From an uncultured Collinsella sp. (GTDB taxonomy: Bacteria > Actinomycetota > Coriobacteriia > Coriobacteriales > Coriobacteriaceae), in the NCBI GenBank assembly GCA_900547285.1, contig URGF01000004.1:1-33095 (forward strand): a DNA stretch of 33,095 bases, written 5' to 3'. Shown here in pieces: positions 10,828 through 18,529 of the stretch. The notes under the pieces were generated by a model. That model searched no databases, had not been told where the DNA came from, and worked only from the letters and a program-made list of their open reading frames with translations. Within the stretch, counting starts at the first letter, position 1. The number at the start of each line of letters is the position of its first letter. The translations under genes and the position numbers were made by a program.

Positions 10828-12024
10828 CTAGGCGACGGGCTTGGCGCGGCGGATGGCTGGGAACATCACCGTGATGGCGAGGATAACGCCCACGACGGCA
10901 ATCGCCCCGCCCACAAAGCCGATCCAAGCGATACCGGGACCCGAAACCACGGCGCCGCCGATTGCGGTGCCCGTGCCGATACCGAGGTTAAACAGGCCCG
11001 AGAAGATCGACATGGCGACGGCCGACGAATCTGCCGACGTGCACTTGATGAGCTCGGCCTGAAACGCCACGTTAAAGGCCGTGGCGCAGCAACCCCACAG
11101 TGCGCAGACGGCAAGCACTGTCACGAGCGAAGATGCGGCCGGCCCCATGAGCAGCAGGGCCACCGGCACGCCGGAGAGCGTGATAGCCAAGAACGGGAAG
11201 CGATGCCCATCGAACAGGCGGCCAAACAGCCAGCTTCCGAGCAAACCAGAGCAGCCAAACGCCGTCAGCGTCATGGTAATGGCGCCCGCATCGACGTGCG
11301 CGACCTGCGCCAGGAAGGGCTCGATATAGCTGTAGCTTGCGTAATAGCCGGTCGCCATGAAGACCGTGACTGCGTAGAGCGCGATGAGGAGCGGGTTCTT
11401 GAGCAGCTCGGGCAGCTGTTTGACGGTAAAGCGCTCACCCGCCGGCATGGCCGGGAACACCGCTGCCTGGTAGACGACCGCGATGGCTGAGAGGCCCCCG
11501 ACCACGGCAAACGTCATGCGCCAGCCCACGGCCAAGCCAATGGCGCGACCGAGAGGCAGGCCAAAGATCTGCGCGATGGACGAGCCCGTGGCGATCATGC
11601 TGATAGCGAGCGCCCCGTGGCGTGTGTCAACCAGGCGCGACGCCATGATCGAGGCGACCGACCAGAACACGGCGTGCGCGCAGGCAACCACCAGGCGCGC
11701 GCAGACTAAGATGGGATAGGTCGGCGCCAAGGCGGACAGGAACTGGCCCAGCGAGAACACGGCAAGCACGCCCAGCAGCATCCGCTTGAACTCGAAACGC
11801 GAAGCGAACACCATGAGTGGCAACGACAGCAGCATGACGCCCCAGGCATAGACCGAGATCATGATGCCCGCCTGGGCCTCGGTGAGCGAGAACGACGCGG
11901 CGATATCAGTCAAAAGGCCGATGGGCATAAACTCCGACGTGTTGAACACGAACGCACAGCAGGTGAGACCGACGAGCGGGAGCCACTGCCTGAGCGTGAT
12001 GCCGTCTTGCCTTGTCTGAGTCAT
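10828..12024 (-). CDS. MFS efflux transporter, SotB/AraJ-like (DHA1 family)
   Basis: A 398-residue, 12-helix proton-driven exporter of the inner membrane. The start at 12024 (MTQTRQDGITLRQW) follows GGAG; the frame is open further upstream but those codons lack a ribosome binding site and cover the promoter. The segments FNTSEFMPIGLLTDIA (helix 1), GIMISVYAWGVML (helix 2) and AHAVFWSVASIMA (helix 4), with LPLGRAIGLAVGWRMTF, closely follow the sugar-efflux transporter SotB pattern. Members export sugars such as arabinose or drugs; the true substrate is unknown. It follows feoAB on the same strand but has its own promoter. Confidence 0.9.
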   Translation of the reverse strand: MTQTRQDGITLRQWLPLVGLTCCAFVFNTSEFMPIGLLTDIAASFSLTEAQAGIMISVYAWGVMLLSLPLMVFASRFEFKRMLLGVLAVFSLGQFLSALAPTYPILVCARLVVACAHAVFWSVASIMASRLVDTRHGALAISMIATGSSIAQIFGLPLGRAIGLAVGWRMTFAVVGGLSAIAVVYQAAVFPAMPAGERFTVKQLPELLKNPLLIALYAVTVFMATGYYASYSYIEPFLAQVAHVDAGAITMTLTAFGCSGLLGSWLFGRLFDGHRFPFLAITLSGVPVALLLMGPAASSLVTVLAVCALWGCCATAFNVAFQAELIKCTSADSSAVAMSIFSGLFNLGIGTGTAIGGAVVSGPGIAWIGFVGGAIAVVGVILAITVMFPAIRRAKPVA

Positions 12025-12057
12025 ATATAACGTCTCCAATCGTTTTGAGCGGAGGCG

Positions 12058-12087
12058 ATTATATAGCAACGGCCCCGCATCCGTCAG
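12058..12087 (-). promoter_or_regulatory. Promoter of the MFS efflux gene
   Basis: A perfect TATAAT (12063-12058) on the minus strand with CTGACG (12087-12082) 18 bases upstream. The start would fall near 12051, leaving a leader of about 27 bases. Confidence 0.65.
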
Positions 12088-12103
12088 TACAGAAGCGGGG
12101 CCG
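12070..12103. terminator. GC-rich hairpin after feoAB
   Basis: A 9-pair stem CGGCCCCGC/GCGGGGCCG (12070-12078 with 12095-12103), 41 bases past the feoAB stop. It is followed only by TTGCTAT in the minus direction, so it is at best a weak terminator. It also surrounds the -35 box of the efflux promoter. Confidence 0.45.
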
Positions 12104-12144
12104 AAAACAATTCGATACACAGAGGTTGCGCCGTCAATTCATAA

Positions 12145-14505
12145 CTAAGCCAACCCCAGCAATATGCCCGCCGAATGCACGACAAACGCCACGATCCAGG
12201 CAACGGCGACCTGAAACGCGAATACGGCCACGGCATAGCGCGCGCCCAACTCGCTCTTGACAGCGCCGATTGCCGCCACACAAGGCGGGTACAGCAACGT
12301 AAAGACCAAGAACACGTAGGCGGTAAACGGCGAAAACATGGTCGACAGCGCCGCGGGCGACGTTGCGCCCAAAAGCACCGTGAGCGTCGAGATGACGCTC
12401 TCCTTGGCAATGAGCCCCGTGACGAGCGCCGTCGAGGCGCGCCAGTCGCCAAAGCCGAGCGGGGCCAACACCGGCGCGATGATGCTACCCAGACCGGCAA
12501 GCAGGCTTTGCGACTGGTCGGCGACCACGTTAAAGCGGATGTCGAACGTCTGAAGGAACCAGATGACCACCGTAGCGGCAAAGATAATGGTAAAGGCCTT
12601 GGTGATGAAGTCCTTGGCCTTATCCCATGCCAGCATCACCGTCGTCTTGACGCTCGGCAGGCGGTAATTGGGAAGCTCCATGATAAACGGCACCGGGTCG
12701 CCCTTAAATGCCGTGCGGTTGAGCACCAAAGCCGCGATGCAGCCGACCACGATACCGATCAGATAGAGCGAGACCATGGCGGGAACCGTCGCCTGCGGGA
12801 AGAATGCTCCGCACAGCAAGCCGTAAACCGGCAACTTGGCTGAACAGCTCATAAACGGTGTGAGCATGACCGTCATCTTGCGGTCGTGCTCGGATGGGAG
12901 CGTACGGGTCGACATGATAGCCGGCACGGTACAGCCAAAACCGACGAGCATGGGCACGAAGCTGCGGCCCGACAAGCCAAAGCGACGCAACACCTTATCC
13001 ATGACAAAGGCCACGCGCGCCATGTATCCGGAGTCTTCCAGAATGGAGAGGAACAAAAAGAGCACGACGATAATCGGCAGGAAGGTCAGCACGCTGCCCA
13101 CACCCGTAAGCACGCCGTCGACAGCCAGCGAGCGCACCACGTCGTTAGTACCGAACGCCTTGAGGCCCGCATCGGCCGAGGCGATGATGGCAGCGATACC
13201 GTCCTCCATGAGTCCCTGCAACGCCGCGCCGATCACGCCAAACGTCAGCCAAAAGACGAGGCCCATGATCACCAGAAACGCCGGAATGGCTGTGTAACGA
13301 CCTGTCAGGATGCGGTCAATCTTGACGGAGCGCACGTGCTCGCGGCTCTCGTGCGGCTTGACGACGCAGCGCCCGCACACGTCGCCGATAAAGCTAAAAC
13401 GCATATCGGCCAGCGCAGATAGGCGGTCGGTGCCGGCCTCGCCTTCCATCTGGGTAATGATGTGCTCGATAGCGTCGAGCTCATTGCGATCCAGGTGAAG
13501 CGCCTCGGTTACCAGCTCATCGCCCTCGACCAGCTTGGTCGCCGCAAAGCGCACCGGGATGTGCGCCGTCACGGCATGGTCCTCGATCAGGTTAGCAATA
13601 CCGTGGATGCAGCGATGCAGCGCACCGCCGTCCGGGCCGTCGGGCGCACAAAAGTCCAGGCGACCAGGGCGCTCGCGGAACCGCGCCACGTGCAGGGCGT
13701 GGTCCACCAACTCGCCGATACCCTCGTTGCGGGCAGCGCTAATGGGAACAACGGGCACGCCCAACAGGCTCTCGAGCAGGTTGACGTCCACGGCGCCGCC
13801 GTTGGCGGTCACCTCGTCCATCATGTTGAGCGCGATGACCATGGGGCGGTCGAGCTCCATAAGCTGTAGCGTCAGGTACAGGTTGCGTTCGATATTGGTG
13901 GCGTCGATGATGTCGATGATGGCGTCGGGGTTTTCGTCAAGGATGAATTGACGGCTCACGATCTCTTCGCCCGTGTACGGCGACAGCGAATAGATGCCAG
14001 GCAGGTCGGTAACGCTTGCCTCGGGGTGGTTGCGGATGGTGCCATCTTTGCGGTCGACCGTCACGCCGGGAAAGTTACCGACGTGCTGGTTGGAGCCCGT
14101 CAGCTGGTTGAATAACGTGGTCTTGCCGCAGTTTTGGTTGCCGGCGAGGGCAAAGTGCAGCGGCGCGCCCTCGGGCACGGCCGTCTTTGCCGCACGGGGC
14201 GAATACGTCCCCTCGCCCAGGGCCGGATGCTCCGTCGTGCCGATTGCGGCGTTAGCGCGCGGACCCGTATCGGTGTCGTGAATACCCACGAGCTCGATGC
14301 GAGCGGCATCGTCCTTGCGCAGTGTCAACTCGTAGCCACGCAGGCGGATCTCGAGCGGATCGCCCATGGGGGCGTACTTCATCATGGTGACTTCGGTGCC
14401 CGGCGTTAGACCCATGTCCAAAATATGCTGTCGGAGTGCCTGATCGTCCGATGCCACCGATGCGACAACGGCGTCCTTTCCAATCTCGAGTGTATCGAGC
14501 TTCAC
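12145..14505 (-). CDS. feoB: FeoA-FeoB fusion, ferrous iron transporter
   Basis: Imports Fe2+ across the cytoplasmic membrane, gated by its G domain. The start is a GTG at 14505-14503 (MKLDTLEIG), chosen because GGGAGGAAC precedes it and it opens a FeoA domain (residues 1-73, including MGLTPGTEV and LRGYELTLRK). After a linker comes the FeoB GTPase: G1 GNQNCGKTT (122-130), GVTVD (147-151), DLPG (167-170), NMMDE and SAARN. The C-terminal half has the Gate helices with EDSGYMARVAF, the pore cysteine segments (GFGCTVPA, SCSAKLPVYG) and a PPCVAA motif. Total 786 residues. The fusion removes the need for a separate feoA. A tandem palindrome and a good promoter lie upstream, suggesting iron control. 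Confidence 0.95.
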   Translation of the reverse strand: MKLDTLEIGKDAVVASVASDDQALRQHILDMGLTPGTEVTMMKYAPMGDPLEIRLRGYELTLRKDDAARIELVGIHDTDTGPRANAAIGTTEHPALGEGTYSPRAAKTAVPEGAPLHFALAGNQNCGKTTLFNQLTGSNQHVGNFPGVTVDRKDGTIRNHPEASVTDLPGIYSLSPYTGEEIVSRQFILDENPDAIIDIIDATNIERNLYLTLQLMELDRPMVIALNMMDEVTANGGAVDVNLLESLLGVPVVPISAARNEGIGELVDHALHVARFRERPGRLDFCAPDGPDGGALHRCIHGIANLIEDHAVTAHIPVRFAATKLVEGDELVTEALHLDRNELDAIEHIITQMEGEAGTDRLSALADMRFSFIGDVCGRCVVKPHESREHVRSVKIDRILTGRYTAIPAFLVIMGLVFWLTFGVIGAALQGLMEDGIAAIIASADAGLKAFGTNDVVRSLAVDGVLTGVGSVLTFLPIIVVLFLFLSILEDSGYMARVAFVMDKVLRRFGLSGRSFVPMLVGFGCTVPAIMSTRTLPSEHDRKMTVMLTPFMSCSAKLPVYGLLCGAFFPQATVPAMVSLYLIGIVVGCIAALVLNRTAFKGDPVPFIMELPNYRLPSVKTTVMLAWDKAKDFITKAFTIIFAATVVIWFLQTFDIRFNVVADQSQSLLAGLGSIIAPVLAPLGFGDWRASTALVTGLIAKESVISTLTVLLGATSPAALSTMFSPFTAYVFLVFTLLYPPCVAAIGAVKSELGARYAVAVFAFQVAVAWIVAFVVHSAGILLGLA

Positions 14506-14552
14506 GTCCGTGTTCCTCCCCCGGCGCCCACAGGGCGTTGTATTTATGTTCA

Positions 14553-14581
14553 CCATGGCTAACCGTTTGCCATGGCTAACC
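14553..14581. promoter_or_regulatory. Tandem operator-like repeats upstream of feoAB
   Basis: The 12-mer CCATGGCTAACC occurs at 14553-14564 and again at 14570-14581, a 17-base period. On the minus strand each begins an imperfect palindrome GGTTAGCC-AT-GGCTAACC. The GGTTAG/CTAACC half-sites resemble DtxR/IdeR iron boxes, though the centre is longer than in the standard box. They sit just downstream of the promoter at 14596-14625, where a repressor would block transcription. Confidence 0.5.
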
Positions 14582-14595
14582 AAATTTAAGCTTAC

Positions 14596-14625
14596 ATGAT
14601 AGCGTGAACACACAACGACGTTCAA
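14596..14625 (-). promoter_or_regulatory. feoAB promoter
   Basis: TTGAAC (14625-14620) and TATCAT (14601-14596) on the minus strand, 18 bases apart, each close to consensus. The start would be near 14589, giving a leader of about 84 bases that contains the tandem operator-like repeats. Confidence 0.7.
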
Positions 14626-14664
14626 TCAGCAGATTGGCGCAATGGGGACAGGCAGGAGAGTTCA

Positions 14665-14872
14665 GGGCCATAGTTTCCCGATGAGGCCTCTCGGGGAAAC
14701 TACATCCCAGAATTCTGGCTCGAAACGGGATATGGTTTCCCAAACAGGCCTCTTACGGAAAATGCATCCCGGAATCCCCACTCGAAACGGGACGCACTTT
14801 CCCAGTCGAGGCCCTATGGGAAACTGCGTCCCACCTTGAAAGGCAAAACTGGGACGCAGTTTCCGGGCGGGG
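14665..14872. repeat. 62-bp tandem repeat, 3.3 units, each palindromic
   Basis: Three full units of exactly 62 bases start at 14665, 14727 and 14789, and a partial fourth covers 14851-14872. Each begins with GGG(A/C), then a purine/pyrimidine variable stretch and TTTCCC, passes AGGCC, and returns as GGGAAACT or close to it followed by (A/G)C(A/G)TCCC, so each unit is an inverted repeat. Units 1 and 2 end in CTCGAAAC. The units differ from each other by many base changes, yet changes in one arm are often matched in the other. No protein frame is supported. It lies between feoAB and the esterase gene. Confidence 0.85.
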
Positions 14873-14884
14873 CATCAAAAACAA

Positions 14885-14952
14885 AGTTGCGGTGGAATAG
14901 TTCCTGGATGGGCTGGTTGATGCCCCAGATCGAAACTATTTCACCGCAAGTT
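14885..14952. repeat. GCGGTGGAATAGTT hairpin repeat, copy 2
   Basis: Left arm 14885-14902 carries the same first 17-18 bases as the copy at 10746; the right arm 14934-14952 is complementary with two mismatches. The loop (GGGC...GCCC) differs fully from copy 1. It lies between the 62-bp repeats and the esterase stop codon at 14979. Confidence 0.85.
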
Positions 14953-14978
14953 ATTGAAGGGTTGGGATGCCCGTCCTC

Positions 14979-15878
14979 TTACAGATGGCGCTCCAGGAAG
15001 CGGAAGGCTAGGCGAATCCAAGGGCGGACCGCCACCTGCTTGTCCTCGTTGTCGACCGCGGTGTTGGCGTTGCCGAGCGAAAGGCCGTGACCACCCTGGT
15101 CGAAGACGTGCATCTCGCATGCAACGCCCTCCTCGGCCATGCGCTGCGCAAACGGGTATACCTGCGCGATCGGCGCCGTCTTGTCGTCGGACACGCCCCA
15201 CACAAAGGTCGGTGGCATCTGACGCGAAACATGCGTGGTGGGGCAGATGTCGGCCAGATGCTCGTCAGTTGCCTCGCCGCCCGTCACCATCGACAGGTAG
15301 TCGTTGAGCAAATCGCGTCCCGTCTTGCCGCCCGTCTTGGGCACGCGCAAGTCAATGCGCGGATCGCGCGTCTGCATGTCGCGCACATAGGCAAAGTCGA
15401 GCAATGGATAGCCCAGCACCACGGCATCGGGACGAATGTCGTCCGGACGCGCCCCGGCAAGTGCCGCAAAGGGGCCGGTCTTCCACTGTGTTGCCAGCGA
15501 GGCGCAAATCATGCCGCCAGCAGAAAAGCCCACGACGCACACGCGCTTAGGATCGACATGCCACTCGTCGGCGTTGGCGCGCACCGTGGCGACCATCTTG
15601 GCAAGATCTGCCTGGGGGTGCGGAAAGCTCACGTCACCCGTAGAACTCGTGACATAGTTGAGCACAAAGGCCTGGTAGCCGCGATCCAAAAATGCAAACG
15701 CCACCGGGTCCTGCTCGTGCGGAGCGATATGCGTAAACCCGCCTCCGCCGCAGATGATCACCGCGGGGCGGCGGCCATTCGGTTTATCGGGCAGCGGCTC
15801 GGCACCCAAATACGTAAACGTCGCCGGATAATCCTCGGTCGGCTCCTCGCCCCACAGCGCATGGTTCTCGACAATCAT
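14979..15878 (-). CDS. Alpha/beta hydrolase, acetyl-esterase/BD-FAE-like
   Basis: Probably a cytoplasmic carboxylesterase that cleaves small acyl esters, for example acetylated sugars; substrate unknown. The 299-residue protein has the oxyanion strand AVIICGGGGFTHIAPHEQDP (39-58), the nucleophile elbow GFSAGG (117-122, Ser119), a likely acid in GVSDDKTAP and the catalytic His264 in DQGGHGLSL. The usual HGGG is CGGGG here. The start is the ATG at 15878-15876 (MIVENHALWGEE), preceded by AAGGGAG; the open frame extends upstream but without a ribosome binding site. It is divergent from the PTS gene at 16123. Confidence 0.88.
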   Translation of the reverse strand: MIVENHALWGEEPTEDYPATFTYLGAEPLPDKPNGRRPAVIICGGGGFTHIAPHEQDPVAFAFLDRGYQAFVLNYVTSSTGDVSFPHPQADLAKMVATVRANADEWHVDPKRVCVVGFSAGGMICASLATQWKTGPFAALAGARPDDIRPDAVVLGYPLLDFAYVRDMQTRDPRIDLRVPKTGGKTGRDLLNDYLSMVTGGEATDEHLADICPTTHVSRQMPPTFVWGVSDDKTAPIAQVYPFAQRMAEEGVACEMHVFDQGGHGLSLGNANTAVDNEDKQVAVRPWIRLAFRFLERHL

Positions 15879-16122
15879 ATGTGCTCCCTTCGCGCAAATT
15901 ATGCGCCTTTGTTTTTCGCCTTCAAGCGTACCCCACTTGAACCCGTGGCGCAGAAACACACCAGCAATAAGTTTCCCTTTAACTGATATATCACATAATC
16001 CCAGCTCAGAGGTATCGCTGAGCAGCGTAGAATAGGGGGCGTTGACCAAGCCGCGAAACACATATGAAACGTTTCCGGCAAACCAAACGCGCGATATGCG
16101 CCTATTTAAGTTGGAGGCAACT
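15879..16122. other. Divergent intergenic region, esterase / PTS EIIA
   Basis: No gene is seen. A TGATATATCA palindrome lies at 15984-15993 and a GCTCAG/CTGAGC hairpin at 16004-16023. TTGACC at 16042-16047 could serve the EIIA gene, but the nearest -10-like TATGAA is only 15 bases on. Either palindrome could bind a regulator; this is not shown. Confidence 0.35.
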
Positions 16123-16686
16123 ATGGGTCTGCTCGATTCGCTTAAGTCCACCTTCACCTCGGCCGGCGAGGCGTCCGTTCCGCCCGCAGCAAGCTTCGCC
16201 ACCCGCGAAGGCGTCATCTATGCCCCCGTTAACGGCGTGCTCGTCAACCTGGACGAGGTTCCCGACGAGACGATCGCCTCGGGCATGCTTGGCCAGGGCT
16301 ATGGCATCGAGCCCATTACCGGCACCATCTATGCGCCCGCCAACGGCCGCATCGGCGCCACCACTGTCACCAACCACTCCATTGGCATGATCACCGAGGA
16401 CGGTCTTCGCGTGTTCATCCATGTTGGCCTGGGCACCGTGGAAATGAACGGCAAGGGTTTTGCCCGCTTTGTCGAGATGGGCGATGTGGTCAAGGCAGGC
16501 CAGCCGCTCATCAGCTTCGACCGCGAGGCCATTAAGGCCGCTGGTCACGAGGACATCGTAACCGTCATCGTCTCCGAGCTCGATCGTCTTAAGAGCATCG
16601 ACCATGTCGGCGAGTCTGGAACGCTTATCGGCGGCAACCCGCTCGTCAAGCTTGGCGACCCGCTGCTGGTAGCCAAGACCAAGTAG
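16123..16686 (+). CDS. PTS glucose-type EIIA component
   Basis: A phosphocarrier of the sugar phosphotransferase system, which takes phosphate from HPr and passes it to an EIIB domain. The 187-residue protein is a stand-alone EIIA of the Crr family, with IYAPVNG (32-38), the helper histidine in TNHSIGM (His85), and the phosphorylated histidine in VFIHVGLGTVEMNG (His100), then VKAGQPLISFD. The ATG at 16123 follows TTGGAGG; upstream in-frame codons have no such site. No EIIBC, HPr or EI gene is in the window, so it must serve a permease coded elsewhere. Confidence 0.92.
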   Translation: MGLLDSLKSTFTSAGEASVPPAASFATREGVIYAPVNGVLVNLDEVPDETIASGMLGQGYGIEPITGTIYAPANGRIGATTVTNHSIGMITEDGLRVFIHVGLGTVEMNGKGFARFVEMGDVVKAGQPLISFDREAIKAAGHEDIVTVIVSELDRLKSIDHVGESGTLIGGNPLVKLGDPLLVAKTK

Positions 16687-16723
16687 CCAGGCCCCGCGCC
16701 ACACAGCCAAAAGGCACCTCGTC

Positions 16724-16758
16724 AAGTGCCCGCGACCATTTGGCCGCGGGCACTTTTC
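16724..16758 (+). terminator. Terminator of the EIIA gene
   Basis: An 11-pair stem (16724-16734 with 16745-16755) followed by TTTTCGTTT, 38 bases past the stop codon. Confidence 0.88.
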
Positions 16759-16760
16759 GT

Positions 16761-16790
16761 TTGAAAAACCATCCCGCCAATGCCTTATCT
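16761..16790 (+). promoter_or_regulatory. Candidate asnS promoter
   Basis: TTGAAA (16761-16766) and TTATCT (16785-16790), 18 bases apart, right after the EIIA terminator. An alternative -10 is TAGAAT at 16816-16821, which lacks a -35 box. Confidence 0.35.
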
Positions 16791-16867
16791 GTATAGCTCA
16801 AATGAGCCGAGCTGCTAGAATATTGAACTGTATGGATAACTATCATTCAACCGTTATGGGAGGATAC

Positions 16868-18271
16868 GTGAACCGCACCAAAATCGCGCAGCTCTATGCC
16901 GATGCCGAGTCGCTCGGCGGCCAGACTGTCACCGTCGCCGGCTGGGTTAAGTCCGTCCGCGACATGAAGAACTTTGGCTTTGTTACGCTCAACGACGGCA
17001 GCTGCTTCCGCGACCTGCAGGTCGTCATGAACCGCGAGGCACTCGACAACTACGACGAGATCGCCCATCAAAACGTCTCGGCCGCACTCATTTGCACCGG
17101 CACCGTCAAACTGACCCCCGATGCACCCCAGCCTTTCGAGCTTTCTGCCACTTCCATCGAGGTCGAGGGCACGAGCGCCCCGGATTACCCGCTGCAGAAG
17201 AAGCGCGCAACCGTCGAGTTCCTGCGCACCCAGCAGCACCTGCGCCCGCGCACCAACCTGTTCCGCGCCGTGTTCCGCATCCGCTCTGTCGCGGCTGCCG
17301 CCATCCACCGCTTCTTCCAGGAGCAGGGTTTTGTCTACGTCAACACCCCCATCATCACCACGAGTGACTGCGAGGGCGCCGGCGAGATGTTCCGCGTGAC
17401 CACACTCGACCCCAAAAATCCGCCCCTCACCGAGTCCGGCGAGGTCGACTGGAGCCAGGACTTCTTTGGCAAGCATGCGAGCCTCACCGTGTCCGGCCAG
17501 CTCAATGCCGAGAACTTTGCCATGGCCTTTGGCGACGTGTACACCTTTGGCCCCACTTTCCGTGCCGAGAACTCCAACACCACGCGCCACGCCGCCGAGT
17601 TTTGGATGATCGAACCTGAGATGGCCTTTGCCGACCTTAACGACTACATGGACAACGCCGAGGCCATGCTCAAGTACGTCCTTAAGGACGTTATGGCCAC
17701 CTGCCCCGACGAGCTCAACATGCTCAACAAGTTTGTGGACAAGGGTCTGCTCGAGCGCCTGGACCATGTCGCCAACTCCGACTTCGCCCGCGTCACCTAT
17801 ACCGAGGCCGTCGAAATCCTGGAGCAAGCCGTCGCCGCCGGTCACAAGTTTGACTATCCCGTGAGCTGGGGCATCGACCTGCAAACCGAGCACGAGCGTT
17901 TCCTGACCGAGGAACACTTTAAGCGACCGACTTTTGTGACCGACTACCCGGCCGAGATCAAGGCCTTCTACATGCGCATGAACAACGACGGCAAGACCGT
18001 CGCCGCCGCCGACTGCCTGGTGCCGGGCATCGGCGAGATCATCGGTGGCTCCCAGCGCGAGGAGCGCCTGGATCTGCTCGAGGCCCGCATCAAGGACCTG
18101 GGTATGAATCCCGAGCAGTACAAGTACTACCTTGACCTGCGCCGCTACGGTTCCTGCAAGCACGCCGGCTACGGTCTGGGCTTCGAGCGCTTGGTCATGT
18201 ATCTGACCGGCGTGGGCAACATCCGCGACGTCCTGCCGCACCCGCGCACCGTGGGCAACGCCGACTTCTAA
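16868..18271 (+). CDS. asnS: Asparagine--tRNA ligase
   Basis: Charges tRNA-Asn with asparagine in the cytoplasm. The 467-residue length equals that of typical AsnRS. It has the N-terminal OB-fold anticodon domain (VAGWVKSVRDMKNFGFVTL) and class II motifs: motif 2 FRAENSNTTRHAAEFWMIEP (near residue 231), which marks AsnRS and not AspRS, and motif 3 GYGLGFERLVMYLTG (near 435). The GTG at 16868 (MNRTKIAQLY) is preferred because it gives the family's usual N terminus and GGGAGG lies just upstream, though the spacing is short; an ATG at 16856 would add four residues. Having AsnRS means tRNA-Asn need not be made by amidation. Confidence 0.96.
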   Translation: MNRTKIAQLYADAESLGGQTVTVAGWVKSVRDMKNFGFVTLNDGSCFRDLQVVMNREALDNYDEIAHQNVSAALICTGTVKLTPDAPQPFELSATSIEVEGTSAPDYPLQKKRATVEFLRTQQHLRPRTNLFRAVFRIRSVAAAAIHRFFQEQGFVYVNTPIITTSDCEGAGEMFRVTTLDPKNPPLTESGEVDWSQDFFGKHASLTVSGQLNAENFAMAFGDVYTFGPTFRAENSNTTRHAAEFWMIEPEMAFADLNDYMDNAEAMLKYVLKDVMATCPDELNMLNKFVDKGLLERLDHVANSDFARVTYTEAVEILEQAVAAGHKFDYPVSWGIDLQTEHERFLTEEHFKRPTFVTDYPAEIKAFYMRMNNDGKTVAAADCLVPGIGEIIGGSQREERLDLLEARIKDLGMNPEQYKYYLDLRRYGSCKHAGYGLGFERLVMYLTGVGNIRDVLPHPRTVGNADF

Positions 18272-18318
18272 TCGTCGGACGCTAGCTCGCGTCGCCACAC
18301 GCCAACGCTCATCGCACA

Positions 18319-18353
18319 AGCGCCTCTCGACATCGGTCGAGAGGCGCTTTTTT
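18319..18353 (+). terminator. Terminator of asnS
   Basis: A 12-pair stem (18320-18331 with 18336-18347) and 4-base loop followed by six Ts, 48 bases past the asnS stop codon. Confidence 0.93.
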
Positions 18354-18412
18354 CAACAGCATCCGTCAAGCTTTTGGCAAGTTTTTGGTCAGTTGAGCAG
18401 GGCTGTTGAAAA
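18350..18412. repeat. Spaced inverted repeat TTTTCAACAGC / GCTGTTGAAAA
   Basis: Perfect 11-base arms at 18350-18360 and 18402-18412, the first beginning in the T-run of the asnS terminator. In between, CAAGCTTTTGG and CAAGTTTTTGG (18367-18387) form a near direct repeat. The position ahead of the WYL regulator gene suggests operator sites, possibly for self-control; this is inference. Confidence 0.5.
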
Positions 18413-18529
18413 CTCGACCCGCCGTTTGCCGACGACTACCGACCGCCCAGAGCGCCCTGCGCCCCTGGGAAAGCCCCACGTCCTAGGCTCCATACCGTCG
18501 CCACCCAAAACGGAAAGGACGTGGGCACG

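Noticed and set aside
14642..14839. Short plus-strand frame across the 62-bp repeats
   Set aside because: The frame has no ribosome binding site, and 62 is not a multiple of three, so successive units are read in different frames; a coding repeat is unlikely.
14665..14872. CRISPR array
   Set aside because: The 62-base units are contiguous and degenerate along their whole length, with no constant repeat alternating with unique spacers, and no cas genes are present.
16847..18319. A 490-codon minus-strand frame opposite asnS
   Set aside because: Shadow of asnS for the same reason; no ribosome binding site and no recognisable motif.
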